Positions 1-8,443 of a stretch of DNA of 64,000 nt are shown here, one piece after another. This stretch comes from Phycisphaeraceae bacterium. Its GTDB lineage: Bacteria > Planctomycetota > Phycisphaerae > Phycisphaerales > UBA1924. Within the stretch, counting starts at the first letter, position 1; every line of letters begins with the position of its first letter. The position numbers and the translations under genes were made by a program. The DNA lies in assembly GCA_019636625.1 (NCBI GenBank), contig JAHBXE010000014.1, positions 40,588-104,587 on the forward strand. The letters are read 5' to 3'. Under the pieces are notes generated by a model, which ran no database searches, was not told the origin of the DNA, and saw nothing but the letters and a program-made list of their open reading frames with translations.

Positions 1-2061
1 CCAGGTGGCGCCGTGGTTGGTGGAGTGGTAGACGCCGGCGCCGGAGCCGACCCAGAGGTGAGGCGGGTTGAAGCGCCAATCGACTTCGAGGGCGGTGACG
101 CGGACACCGGAGGGGAGCGTGCCCGTGACACTGGACCAGTTCACGCCGGCGTTGGTCGTGCGCAGGATGCGGTTGCCGGAGGAGTTCGAGTAGGACACGT
201 AGGCCGTGTTCGGATCGGTCGGGCTGATCATGATGTCGCTGATGCCGCCGGAGGGGAGGCCGGTGGAGCGGTTGTTCCACTGCGAAGCATCGGTGGTGAC
301 GTAGACAGCGCCGTTGGAACTTCCCGTGTAGATGGCGTTGGGGAAGCCCTGGGCGACGGCGATCGCGTTGAGCGTGCCCCCGTTGCCGACCTCGCTGGTG
401 CTGATCGCGGTCCAGGTCGAGGTGGTGTCCGCGGCGGTGTTCCGCCAGACGCGGTTGGTCCCGCCCAGGAGCGTGCGCGCGTTGTTGGGATCGGCGATGA
501 GGGGCGCGATGAAGTTCCGGGGATCGCTGGACCAGGACCCGGAGATGTTCGACGTGCTGCTGCCCGGGCGGTAGCGGTACACGGCGAGGTAGACGTACGT
601 GAGGTAGCGGCGGAGGGGATCGTTGCGGTCGTAGGCACAGAAACCGCCGTCTCCGGAGAGGATCTGCGGCCAGGCGTCGCTGGCGGTCGTTCGGGTGATG
701 GTGCCGTTGTCCTGTGTGCCGCCGACGAGCTGATTAGGGTCGGTCGGGTGAAGCGCGACGTTGTAGATCTGCACGGCGTTGAGCGTGGCGTTGCAGTTGA
801 TCCAGCTTCCGCCGGCGTTGGTGGACTTCCACACGCCGCCATCGTTGCCGACCCAGAGCACGTTGCCGGGGCCGAAGGCGATGCACTGCTGGTCGGGGTG
901 GACCTGCGTGCCGGCGATGACGGTGATGTCGGTCCAAGTATCGCCGCCGTTGGTGGTCTTGATGACGCCCGCGGGGGCATAGGACGGGAAAACCCCGCCG
1001 GCGTACACGATGTTCTCGTTGGCCGGGTCGATGCCGAGGAAGACGTCGTACCAGCCCTGGGGCGAGGGGTAGTTGGGCGTGTTGGTCATTGGTGTCCAGT
1101 TTGTCCCGCCGTCGGTCGTCTTGTAGTGGCCCAGCAGCCCGTTGTTGCCGGCGACGAAGCAGGCATGGAGGACCTGCGGGTTGGACTTCGAAATGGCCAG
1201 CACGATGCGGTTCACGCCGGAGGTGGGAAGGCCGGAAGTGAGTTTGGTCGGGGAAGGACCGCCCGTGGTGGAGCGGTAGATGCCGTCGCCGTGGCGTGCG
1301 ATGAAGACATTCTGGGGGTTGACCGGGTCGAGGGCCAGGTCGGAGCAGGCGCCGGAGAGGATGGTGGACCAGGAGGAGCCACCGTTGGTGCTGCGGTGAT
1401 AGCCGGAGCCGCCGGTGACGTGGATGATCTGCGAGTTCGTCGGATGGACGATGATCTTGCTGATGCGGGACCCGACTTGCGCGGTGGTGCCGATGCGGGT
1501 CCAGGTTGCTCCGGCGTCTGTCGAGCGGAACAGACCGTCGCCCGCGGACTGGGTGGTGTACTCCCCGGTTCCGGCGTAGATGGTGTTTGGGTTGCTGGGG
1601 TCGATGGCGAGGGCGCCGTGGTTCAGGACGGAAAGTTCATCGGTGATCGGTGTCCACGCCGCGCCCGCGTTCGTGGACTTCCACACCCCGCCGGAGGCCG
1701 AGGCGAGGTAGACGATGTTGGGATCGGTGGGGTGTGGCGCGATGGAGACAACGCGGCCGCCGGCGTTGGCGTTGCCGCTCCAATACTCGCCGGTGATGGG
1801 GCGTGGGCCGAGGCCGGTCCAGACGCCGGGGCCGTCGGTCGGGGGCGGGGCGAGCATGTCGCGCGGGGACCAGCCGGGCACGGGTTCGCCGACGATCTTC
1901 CAATATCCCGGCGGGGGCGGGCCCATGCGTGGGCGGCGGCTGCGGAACTCGAAGTCGATGACCGGACGGGTCGGGCCGTCAAGATAGGTAATGGTGACGG
2001 GAGAATGAGCGCACCCGGCGAGAGCAACCAGGAGGAGCAGGCTGGGAGTGGCTTTCTTCAT
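1..2061 (-). CDS. Sortilin/BNR-repeat propeller lipoprotein, C-terminus beyond window
   Basis: The reverse frame is open from an ATG at 2061 to the window edge (687 codons, no stop), so the 3' end is missing. The product begins MKKATPSLLLLVALAGCAHS, a lipoprotein signal with lipobox LAGC, so it is probably lipid-anchored outside the inner membrane. The rest repeats GGVWKSTNAGxxWTPI, IYAGTGE and LFRSTDAGATW-type units, the Asp-box pattern of sortilin (VPS10) and sialidase-like beta-propellers. Such proteins are usually carbohydrate- or protein-binding and often non-catalytic, so no reaction can be assigned. GAGG lies five bases before the ATG. It is the last gene visible of a minus-strand run that includes the methyltransferase upstream. 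The family call is firm; the role is unknown. Confidence 0.85.
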   Translation of the reverse strand, partial: MKKATPSLLLLVALAGCAHSPVTITYLDGPTRPVIDFEFRSRRPRMGPPPPGYWKIVGEPVPGWSPRDMLAPPPTDGPGVWTGLGPRPITGEYWSGNANAGGRVVSIAPHPTDPNIVYLASASGGVWKSTNAGAAWTPITDELSVLNHGALAIDPSNPNTIYAGTGEYTTQSAGDGLFRSTDAGATWTRIGTTAQVGSRISKIIVHPTNSQIIHVTGGSGYHRSTNGGSSWSTILSGACSDLALDPVNPQNVFIARHGDGIYRSTTGGPSPTKLTSGLPTSGVNRIVLAISKSNPQVLHACFVAGNNGLLGHYKTTDGGTNWTPMTNTPNYPSPQGWYDVFLGIDPANENIVYAGGVFPSYAPAGVIKTTNGGDTWTDITVIAGTQVHPDQQCIAFGPGNVLWVGNDGGVWKSTNAGGSWINCNATLNAVQIYNVALHPTDPNQLVGGTQDNGTITRTTASDAWPQILSGDGGFCAYDRNDPLRRYLTYVYLAVYRYRPGSSTSNISGSWSSDPRNFIAPLIADPNNARTLLGGTNRVWRNTAADTTSTWTAISTSEVGNGGTLNAIAVAQGFPNAIYTGSSNGAVYVTTDASQWNNRSTGLPSGGISDIMISPTDPNTAYVSYSNSSGNRILRTTNAGVNWSSVTGTLPSGVRVTALEVDWRFNPPHLWVGSGAGVYHSTNHGATW

Positions 2062-2169
2062 GGCGACCTCGTGTGGAAAGGCGAACCACCAAGGCCGCCG
2101 CTGGACCCAATGTACAGCACATCGGAAAGAATGGAATCCGGATCTTTACGCAGAAAGTGGGCGAGCGGA

Positions 2170-3147
2170 TCACCGGACCTTGCGGCACATGAACACGCCG
2201 TCGAGGTAGGGGCCGGGGCCGCCGCCGGAGGCGGTGTCGATCAGGCGGGTCATCGGGGCGATGTGGCGGTCGAACAGGGCCATCATGGACTCATCCCAGG
2301 ACATGCAATAGCGGGCGTAACTGCGGAAGGACTTGGAAAAGGCGCGGGGGGCGGGTGTCGGCTCCAAGACCGGATAATCAAAGGAGACGTTGCCGTCGAA
2401 GGTGACGTCGAGGCCGTGGCGGCGGGCCGTGACCATGACCTCATCGACGCGGAAGAGGTGCTTGTCCTCCGCCTGGCTCTTGTCCACATCGCGCCGAGCG
2501 TAGAAGGCCATGGCGTTGGCGAAGTCGTCAACTTTCTTCTTCTGCTCCGGGGAGAGAGGCTCGCCCGCGCCGGCGGCGAGCGCCGGAAGAAACTGGATCA
2601 TCGCGCCCATGAGGATGCAGCCCTCCATGCACGGTTCCTGGAAGGCGAGGATGCCGCCGGGAAGGAGCACGCGCGAGGCGGAGCGGAGGAACGCTTCCAC
2701 ATCGAGCACGTGGTGGAGCGTCGCACGCAGAACAATGAGCGAGAGCGTGCCCGCGGGGAGTCGATCGAGCTCTTCACCTTTGAGAACGGCGAAACAGGTC
2801 CGCGTCTGGTCCAGCGTCGCGGCGACGGCCTTGGCGCGGGTGATGCGGAGGAACTCCGGGGAGGGATCGGAGATGATGGCAAGGGGATAGGGCGAGTCGG
2901 CGATGAGCCCGAGGGAGAGCAGGCCGGTGCCGCAGCCGAGTTCGAGCGCGGGTGCGGAGAAGTCGGCCGCGATGGTGCGGAGCCACTTGATGAGGCCCTG
3001 ACCGACCTTCAGGTTGCCGGCGTCGATGGGATACTGCGTGTCGTAGGCGGCCTCATCGTGGGAGTAGCGGCGGGCGTCGGAAATGAAGACGAGCCCATCC
3101 TCGGACGGGAGGCGTGCGAGCCAGGGCGGGAGAACGGCGGCGGGCAT
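2170..3147 (-). CDS. Class I SAM-dependent methyltransferase
   Basis: The 325-residue product has the Rossmann motif I (LELGCGTGLLSLGL) near residue 80, an acidic motif II and a post-I hydrophobic strand (LSLIVLRATLHHVLDVEAFL), followed by VLLPGGILAFQEP. This is the layout of SAM-dependent methyltransferases of the Methyltransf_11/UbiE type; the substrate cannot be read from the sequence. The frame stays open well upstream, but the residues there are Pro/Ser/Arg-rich shadow sequence of mutY, so the ATG at 3147 (MPAAVLPPWLARLPS) is preferred. It starts ten bases after the mutY stop and is probably cotranscribed with it. A 108-base gap separates it from the lipoprotein gene downstream. Confidence 0.8.
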   Translation of the reverse strand: MPAAVLPPWLARLPSEDGLVFISDARRYSHDEAAYDTQYPIDAGNLKVGQGLIKWLRTIAADFSAPALELGCGTGLLSLGLIADSPYPLAIISDPSPEFLRITRAKAVAATLDQTRTCFAVLKGEELDRLPAGTLSLIVLRATLHHVLDVEAFLRSASRVLLPGGILAFQEPCMEGCILMGAMIQFLPALAAGAGEPLSPEQKKKVDDFANAMAFYARRDVDKSQAEDKHLFRVDEVMVTARRHGLDVTFDGNVSFDYPVLEPTPAPRAFSKSFRSYARYCMSWDESMMALFDRHIAPMTRLIDTASGGGPGPYLDGVFMCRKVR

Positions 3148-3157
3148 CGGCGGGAGG

Positions 3158-4240
3158 TTAGCGCGCTGGTTGGAGGAGGATCCGTTCCTGAGGAGACGAG
3201 AGGGCGAGGGAACGGATGCGGGAAGGGGAAAGGAGCTTGCGGGTGGGCGGTCCGGAAGAAGGGACCTCGGAAGCCTCCCAGACGGTGAAACGCATGTCGC
3301 GGTGGGAGGTCGCGTGTCGGAAACGGGCCTTGCGGGTGACAGGGGCACCGATCCAGGCCTCGACTTCGTTGGCTCGGGCGGCGCGATCGGAGCGCTCCCA
3401 GGTGGGCGCTTGCCACAGACCGGCCCACATGCCCGAGTGCGGACGCTGCTCGACCAGCAGCCGGCCCCTGGAATCACGGACGATGACCGCTTCGCAGAAC
3501 CGCCGGGGGAGAGTCGGGCTGGGGCGGGGCGCGGGGATCTTGTTCTGAAGGGACTTGCGGAACGCGGTGCACCGGTCGGAGAGCGGACAGGCGTTGCAGG
3601 CGGGGGTGCGGGGTGTGCAGATGATCGCGCCGAGCTCCATGAGGCCTTCGTTGAGAGGGGCGGGGTCAAGACGTGCCGCGGCGGCGGCGGCGAGGAGTGA
3701 CTCGGCCTGGGTCCACGCCCAGCGAAGGGCCTGAGGGCTGGCGTGCGGGAAAGGTTTGCCGTCGAGGCGCATCAGAACCCGGGCGACGTTGCCGTCGACG
3801 ATGGGGACCGGCCGGTGAAAGACGATGGAACTGATGGCGCCGGCGGTGTAGCGGCCGACGCCGGGGAGTTCCTGGAGGGACTCGGGATCTGGGGGTACCC
3901 GACCATTGAAGTGCTCGACAATGTGGCGAGCGGCGGCGTGGAGGTTCCGGGCGCGGCGGTAATAGCCAAGGCCGGACCAGGCCGCGAGAACCTTGCTCAG
4001 CGGAGCGGATGCGAGGGCGTGGACGGAGGGAAACGAGGCAATGAAGGCGGGGAATCGCTCGAGGACACGGGCGACCTGGGTTTGCTGGAGCATGAACTCG
4101 GAGACGAGGGCGAGGTAGGGATCGCGGGGGGAAGTGCGCCAGGGAAGGGGCCGGGCGGAAGCGACATACCAACGGCTGATCGACCGGGCGAGGTCCGCGG
4201 GTTGGGATGGATTACGGGAGGGCACGGAGCACCCGTTCAA
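3158..4240 (-). CDS. mutY: A/G-specific adenine DNA glycosylase MutY
   Basis: MutY removes adenine mispaired with 8-oxoguanine in base-excision repair. The 360-residue product has all diagnostic elements: the catalytic Glu48 in SEFMLQQTQV, the helix-hairpin-helix ELPGVGRYTAGAI (about 124-136), the catalytic Asp149 in VDGNVARV, and a [4Fe-4S] cluster ligand set C208-x6-C215-x2-C218-x5-C224. A C-terminal NUDIX-like domain (about 240-350, FCEAVIVRDSRGRLLVEQRP) is the part that recognises 8-oxoG in known MutY proteins. Length matches the family. Its start overlaps the end of the upstream NifU-N gene by 29 bases, which suggests translational coupling; a slightly later start is possible because the first 20 residues are not conserved. 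Confidence 0.96.
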   Translation of the reverse strand: MNGCSVPSRNPSQPADLARSISRWYVASARPLPWRTSPRDPYLALVSEFMLQQTQVARVLERFPAFIASFPSVHALASAPLSKVLAAWSGLGYYRRARNLHAAARHIVEHFNGRVPPDPESLQELPGVGRYTAGAISSIVFHRPVPIVDGNVARVLMRLDGKPFPHASPQALRWAWTQAESLLAAAAAARLDPAPLNEGLMELGAIICTPRTPACNACPLSDRCTAFRKSLQNKIPAPRPSPTLPRRFCEAVIVRDSRGRLLVEQRPHSGMWAGLWQAPTWERSDRAARANEVEAWIGAPVTRKARFRHATSHRDMRFTVWEASEVPSSGPPTRKLLSPSRIRSLALSSPQERILLQPAR

Positions 4241-4478
4241 ACTCGGTCTTGATGGCCTTCCACGCGGCGTCGGGGGACTTGCCGAGGGTGATCCAATCGG
4301 GGTGGATCAGGAGGTTGGTGATGCCGGGAATGGCAAAGAGCTGGGCGGCGAGGGGGTCGGACTGGGCATCGGCGGGTGAGAAGTAGGACCGCGGCCGGTC
4401 CCCCACTTTGGCGGAAAGGAGGCACTTGAGCGCATTGGGATTGGGCGTGTCCTGGTAGGACCTGACGGTGATGGGCAT
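4212..4478 (-). CDS. NifU/Nfu N-terminal-domain protein
   Basis: The 88-residue product opens with YQDTPNPNALKCLLSAKV and continues with DPLAAQLFAIPGITNLLIHPDWITLGKSPDAAW. This matches the Nfu_N (scaffold protein Nfu/NifU N-terminal) domain; the TPNPNALKF signature is characteristic. The CxxC Fe-S scaffold domain that follows it in full Nfu proteins is absent, so this is a stand-alone N domain. It lies directly before mutY, an Fe-S enzyme, with a 29-base overlap. A role in delivering or sensing Fe-S clusters is inference from domain and context only. No Shine-Dalgarno is visible; TACCAT sits seven bases before the ATG. Confidence 0.85.
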   Translation of the reverse strand: MPITVRSYQDTPNPNALKCLLSAKVGDRPRSYFSPADAQSDPLAAQLFAIPGITNLLIHPDWITLGKSPDAAWKAIKTEFERVLRALP

Positions 4479-4485
4479 GGCGGGG

Positions 4486-4491
4486 ATGGTA
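4486..4491 (-). promoter_or_regulatory. Candidate leaderless -10 element (TACCAT)
   Basis: TACCAT on the minus strand ends seven bases before the ATG at 4478, and no ribosome site is present. If used as a -10 box, transcription would begin at or next to the start codon. No convincing -35 is seen. The same hexamer at the same spacing precedes mqnB. Confidence 0.4.
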
Positions 4492-4594
4492 CGAAAGTGA
4501 CCGGGGGAGAAGAAACGGGGCGCAGGGAGGGCGTCATGAGAGGTAGACTCATGTGGAGGGGCGTGCGGGTCCGACGTAGAGACCCGGGGAATAG

Positions 4595-5530
4595 ATGAAG
4601 CTCGATCGGCTGTACAACCTGTTGGACCGGCTGACCTCGTACCCGTTGTGGGAAGTCGGGGTCGAGTTGCTGCTCATCGGGCTGGTGGTGTACGCGGTCG
4701 CGCGGTTTGTGCGCGGGACGCGTGCCGCGGGAGCGCTCAAGGGGATCTTCGTGATCCTGCTGCTGGCGACGCTGGTGGCGCGCGTGTTCGGCGGAGGGGA
4801 GACGTTCCAGCGGCTGGCTTTCCTGTACGACCGGTTCCTGGCGATCGTGGCGGTTGGCCTGCTGATCATCTTCCAGCCGGAGTTGCGGCGGGCGCTCATC
4901 CGGCTCGGGGAGACGGGGTTTTTCAGCCGGTCCTCACCTCAGGTGACGCAGGCGGTGGATGCGATCGCGGACGCCGCGGCGTACTTGTCGAAGTCGCGGT
5001 TCGGGGCGATTGTCGTGATCCAGCGTAAGACGAACCTGCAGGGAATCGTCGAGGGCGGGACCGTGCTGGATGCGGCGTTGACGTCGCCGCTGCTCAAGAC
5101 GATTTTCTTCCCGGGCACGGCGCTGCACGACTTGGCGGTGGTGATCAAGGGAAACGTGGTGCACGCGGCGGGGGTGCAGCTCCCGCTGGCGGACCCGGGG
5201 GACATGCCGGAGGCGTCGCTGGGTTCGCGGCACCGGGCGGCGCTTGGCCTGACGAAAGAGAGCGATGCGCTGGTGATCATCGTGAGCGAGGAGACCGGGC
5301 ACATCCGCATTTCGGAGAACGGGAAGCTGTCGGAACCGATCGCACGCGGGGACCTGGCGGATGAGTTGCTGCGGCGGTTGAACGTGAGCGGACCGGCGGG
5401 GGGCGTGATGCCTGAGGCGCAGACCGCGCAAGAGCAGAACATCTCGACAATGGTGATGTCGCCGACGGTGGCGGATACGCCGACGGTCTCGGAGACGGCG
5501 CCGCTCAAGCGGGCCGAGGATGCGGCATGA
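4595..5530 (+). CDS. cdaA: Membrane diadenylate cyclase CdaA (DisA_N domain), variant DLA motif
   Basis: CdaA makes the second messenger c-di-AMP from two ATP. The 311-residue product has about three N-terminal membrane helices (roughly 20-38, 46-65, 80-95), then a DAC domain at about 100-265. The RHR motif is intact at 212-214 (GSRHRAALGLT), and SEETGHIRIS follows. The motif normally written DGA reads D179-L180-A181 (LHDLAVVI), a Gly-to-Leu change beside the metal-binding Asp. The C-terminal 45 residues are a low-complexity tail. The downstream YbbR gene overlaps by four bases (ATGA), the usual cdaA-cdaR arrangement. The start is the first ATG of the frame, behind a weak GGGGA. Confidence 0.93.
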   Translation: MKLDRLYNLLDRLTSYPLWEVGVELLLIGLVVYAVARFVRGTRAAGALKGIFVILLLATLVARVFGGGETFQRLAFLYDRFLAIVAVGLLIIFQPELRRALIRLGETGFFSRSSPQVTQAVDAIADAAAYLSKSRFGAIVVIQRKTNLQGIVEGGTVLDAALTSPLLKTIFFPGTALHDLAVVIKGNVVHAAGVQLPLADPGDMPEASLGSRHRAALGLTKESDALVIIVSEETGHIRISENGKLSEPIARGDLADELLRRLNVSGPAGGVMPEAQTAQEQNISTMVMSPTVADTPTVSETAPLKRAEDAA

Positions 5531-6600
5531 GCGAGACGGGGTACACGCGGGAAGGGGTGTGGGCGCGGGCCAAGTCGTTCGGGCTGGTCGCGTTGATCAC
5601 GGTGCTGATCTGGCTGCTGGCGGAGTCGGAGAGCCTGCGCACGGAGAAGGTGCGGGTCGAGGTGCAGTTCCGGGCTGACCCGGCGTCGGGACGGCTGGTG
5701 AGCGTGCCGCTGAGCCAGGATTTTTCGGGGAGCGTGACGCTGCGACTTTCCGGGCCCAACGCGCGGGTGGATTCGCTGGCGGCGGCGCTGCGGCGGGTGG
5801 TGTGGCTTGAGCCGGGGATGGAAGGGGTCCCGGGGTCCTCCGGGGAGCACTCGGTGAACCTGGAAATGGCGCTCAAGTCGCTGCCGCTCATCCGCGATTC
5901 GGCGGTGACGGTTCGGGAAGTGGAGCCCTCGACGGCACTGATCTTTGTCGATGAGCTGGTGACGCGGGACATGCCGGTGCGCGTGGTCGTGCCGGAGGGG
6001 CAGGTGCTCGATGGATCGGCGGAGGCGGCGCCGGCGACGGTGCGCGTGACGATGCCGCGGTCGGCGGAGCGGGAGCTCGGTCCGGATGCGGCGGCCATCG
6101 CGCGGCTGGACGCCAAGGCGCTGACGGGCTTGCCGGAGGGACGACGGGGAACCCTCAGCGGGATCACGCTGGAACTGCCGGAGCCGGTGTGGGCGATGGA
6201 GGGGGTGGCGATCAACCCGCCGCAGGTGGCGGTCACGCTGCGGTTGCGGTCCCGGGTGGATGCGTACACGATCCCGACGGTGCCGGTTCAGTTGCGGTTG
6301 CCGATCGACGCGGCGGGCAAGTACGACCTGGCGTCGGAGACGAAGGAACTGGTGGACATCTCGGTGGTCGGGCCGATCGACCTGATCGCGCAGATCAAGA
6401 GCGGGCGGCTGACGCCGGTGGCCACGGTGCCGCTCACGGCAGCGGAGCTGGAGGGGGCGGCGACCTCCGGGCAGGTGCTGACGAAGGAGCCCGTTTTCAG
6501 CGATTTTCCGACACCCCTGTCGTTTGACACGAAGCAGAAGGTGGTGCGGATACTGGTGCGGAAGCGGGAGACCCCATCAGGTTCCGTACCGCGGAACTGA
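5527..6600 (+). CDS. YbbR-domain protein, CdaR-like regulator of CdaA
   Basis: The 357-residue product has a short cytoplasmic N-terminus, one membrane helix (about 17-32, FGLVALITVLIWLLAE) and an external region with YbbR-like repeats (for example VRVEVQFRADPASGRLVSVP and LPVRVVVPEGQV-type strands). In Firmicutes the equivalent protein CdaR binds CdaA and tunes c-di-AMP synthesis. The start codon overlaps the cdaA stop in ATGA, which makes coupled translation very likely. The YbbR repeats are divergent, so the assignment rests on topology, repeat pattern and neighbourhood together. Confidence 0.85.
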   Translation: MSETGYTREGVWARAKSFGLVALITVLIWLLAESESLRTEKVRVEVQFRADPASGRLVSVPLSQDFSGSVTLRLSGPNARVDSLAAALRRVVWLEPGMEGVPGSSGEHSVNLEMALKSLPLIRDSAVTVREVEPSTALIFVDELVTRDMPVRVVVPEGQVLDGSAEAAPATVRVTMPRSAERELGPDAAAIARLDAKALTGLPEGRRGTLSGITLELPEPVWAMEGVAINPPQVAVTLRLRSRVDAYTIPTVPVQLRLPIDAAGKYDLASETKELVDISVVGPIDLIAQIKSGRLTPVATVPLTAAELEGAATSGQVLTKEPVFSDFPTPLSFDTKQKVVRILVRKRETPSGSVPRN

Positions 6601-6615
6601 TGGGCGGATGGGGGT

Positions 6616-6685
6616 GGGTCTCGGAGGAGACCCGGGGCCTCTGACAATTGGGAATTGAGGGGCAGGTTGTCTACCCTTCTGCCCC
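6616..6685 (+). other. Two hairpins between the cda genes and atpA
   Basis: The 170-base gap holds two inverted repeats. The first is GGGTCTC/GAGACCC with loop GGAG (6616-6633); the second is GGGGCAG/CTGCCCC with a 13-base loop (6659-6685). Neither is followed by a T tract, so they are not clear intrinsic terminators. They may be processing or attenuation structures at the operon boundary. Confidence 0.4.
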
Positions 6686-6770
6686 CCTGATCCGGCCTCG
6701 CGTCCGGGTTGGGGGCGTGGACCATTCATCCCAAGTTTTGGCCCGAGCAGCGGGGCCCAAGGACCTTCCC

Positions 6771-8324
6771 GTGAAGATCAAGACCGACGAAATCGCCAGC
6801 GTGATCAAGCAGGAGATTGAGCAGTACGCCTCGGAGCTCGAGGTGTCCGAGGTTGGCCGAGTGGTGGAGGTCGGCGACGGCATCGCCCGGATTTACGGGT
6901 TGTCGAACGCGATGGCGGGCGAACTGTTGGAGTTCCAGACCAGCGCGGGGGCGGTGATGGGTCAGGTGTTCAACCTGGAACTCGACACCGTCGGCGCGGT
7001 TATCTACGGCGACTATCTGTCGGTGAAGGAAGGGGACCTGGTCAAGAGCACGGGGCGTCTGCTCGAGGTGCCGGTGGGTGAGGCGCTGCTGGGGCGCGTG
7101 GTGGACCCGCTGGGCCGGCCGCTGGATGACGGTCCGGCGATCCAGACGAGCGAGTACCGGAAGGTGGACATCATCGCGCCGGGCATCGCCGAGCGGCAGC
7201 CCGTGACCGAGCCGGTGCAGACGGGCATCAAGGCCATCGACGCGATGATCCCGATCGGCAAGGGGCAGCGCGAACTGATCATCGGCGACCGCAAGACGGG
7301 CAAGACCGCCGTGGCGATCGACACGATCATCAACCAAAAGCAGTACTGGGGCACGCCGGACGCGGTGGTGTGCGTGTACGTCGCGGTGGGCCAGAAGGAA
7401 TCGACGGTCGCGGGCGTGGTGCAGACGCTGAAGAAGGCGGGGGCGATGGACTACACCATCGTGGTCTCGGCCAGCTCATCGCAGCCGGCGCCGATGCAGT
7501 ACGTGGCGCCGTACTCGGGCTGCGCGATGGGCGAGTACTTCATGTGGCAGGGCAAGAACGGGAAGACGCCCAAGCACGCGCTGTGCATCTACGACGACCT
7601 TTCCAAGCAGGCGGTGGCGTACCGGCAGCTTTCGCTGCTGCTGCGGCGTCCGCCGGGGCGCGAGGCGTACCCGGGCGACGTGTTCTACCTCCACAGCCGT
7701 CTGCTGGAGCGTGCGACGAAGCTCAGCAACGAGAACGGTGGCGGGTCGCTCACGGCGCTGCCCGTGATCGAGACGCAGGAAGGCGACGTGTCGGCGTACA
7801 TCCCGACGAACGTGATTTCGATCACGGACGGGCAGATCTACCTCGAGCCGGAGCTGTTCTTCTCGGGCGTGCGTCCGGCGATCAACGTCGGTATCTCCGT
7901 GAGCCGCGTGGGCGGCAACGCACAGGTGAAGGCGATGAAGAAGATCGCCGGCTCGCTGCGTCTGGACCTGGCGGCGTACCGCGAACTGGAAGCGTTCGCG
8001 CAGCTCGGAACGGAGCTGGACAAGGCCACGCAGAAGCAGCTTGACCGCGGGGCCCGGATGGTGGAGCTCCTGAAGCAGCCGCAGTACGTGCCGCAGCACG
8101 TTGTGGACCAGGTGATCTCGATCTACGCCGGCACCAAGGGATTCCTGGACGATGTTCCGGTGAACCAGGTCGCGGCGTTCGAGAAGGCGCTGCTGAACTA
8201 CTTCCAGACCGTGGCCAAGCCGGTGTGGAATGAGCTCGACAAGAGCAAGGCGCTGGACGCGGCGATGGAGAAGAAGCTCACGGATGCGATGACGGCGTTC
8301 AAGTCGTCGTGGAAGGGCGCCTGA
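6771..8324 (+). CDS. atpA: F-type ATP synthase alpha subunit
   Basis: The alpha subunit forms the non-catalytic nucleotide sites of the F1 ring. The 517-residue product shows the Walker A motif GDRKTGKT (172-179), the [11 protein letters not shown] strand, [21 protein letters not shown] and the arginine-finger region [20 protein letters not shown], all typical of AtpA (E. coli 513 residues). The GTG at 6771 is chosen because AAGG lies eight bases upstream and the protein then begins [12 protein letters not shown], as in the family; a longer in-frame extension to 6648 is not conserved. No other ATP-synthase subunit gene is beside it: upstream is the YbbR gene, downstream a secreted propeller protein. 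Confidence 0.97.
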   Translation: MKIKTDEIASVIKQEIEQYASELEVSEVGRVVEVGDGIARIYGLSNAMAGELLEFQTSAGAVMGQVFNLELDTVGAVIYGDYLSVKEGDLVKSTGRLLEVPVGEALLGRVVDPLGRPLDDGPAIQTSEYRKVDIIAPGIAERQPVTEPVQTGIKAIDAMIPIGKGQRELIIGDRKTGKTAVAIDTIINQKQYWGTPDAVVCVYVAVGQKESTVAGVVQTLKKAGAMDYTIVVSASSSQPAPMQYVAPYSGCAMGEYFMWQGKNGKTPKHALCIYDDLSKQAVAYRQLSLLLRRPPGREAYPGDVFYLHSRLLERATKLSNENGGGSLTALPVIETQEGDVSAYIPTNVISITDGQIYLEPELFFSGVRPAINVGISVSRVGGNAQVKAMKKIAGSLRLDLAAYRELEAFAQLGTELDKATQKQLDRGARMVELLKQPQYVPQHVVDQVISIYAGTKGFLDDVPVNQVAAFEKALLNYFQTVAKPVWNELDKSKALDAAMEKKLTDAMTAFKSSWKGA

Positions 8325-8384
8325 TTCACCCTCCATCACCGGGTGTGCTGCAGGTGTGTAGCTGGTGCCACGTTTTCATGTATA

Positions 8385-8413
8385 TTGACACCCAGCCCGA
8401 AACTCGGTAGGCT
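8385..8413 (+). promoter_or_regulatory. Candidate sigma-70-type promoter of the 8444 gene
   Basis: A perfect TTGACA (8385-8390) is followed after 17 bases by TAGGCT (8408-8413), about 30 bases before the start codon. A closely similar arrangement, TTGACA with TAGGTT, lies upstream of the dockerin gene at 22644. Confidence 0.55.
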
Positions 8414-8443
8414 GCCGCTCGACTTGAGTTGGGAGAGCGGCAC

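Noticed and set aside
3155..3160. TAACCT seven bases before the methyltransferase ATG as a leaderless -10.
   Set aside because: The first three bases are the mutY stop codon, so the match is probably coincidental in an operon.
13..3288. A 1091-codon open frame on the plus strand.
   Set aside because: It lies antisense to the BNR lipoprotein, the methyltransferase and the end of mutY, with Gly/Val/Arg/Asp-rich composition typical of shadow frames in GC-rich DNA; no domain or signal is seen.
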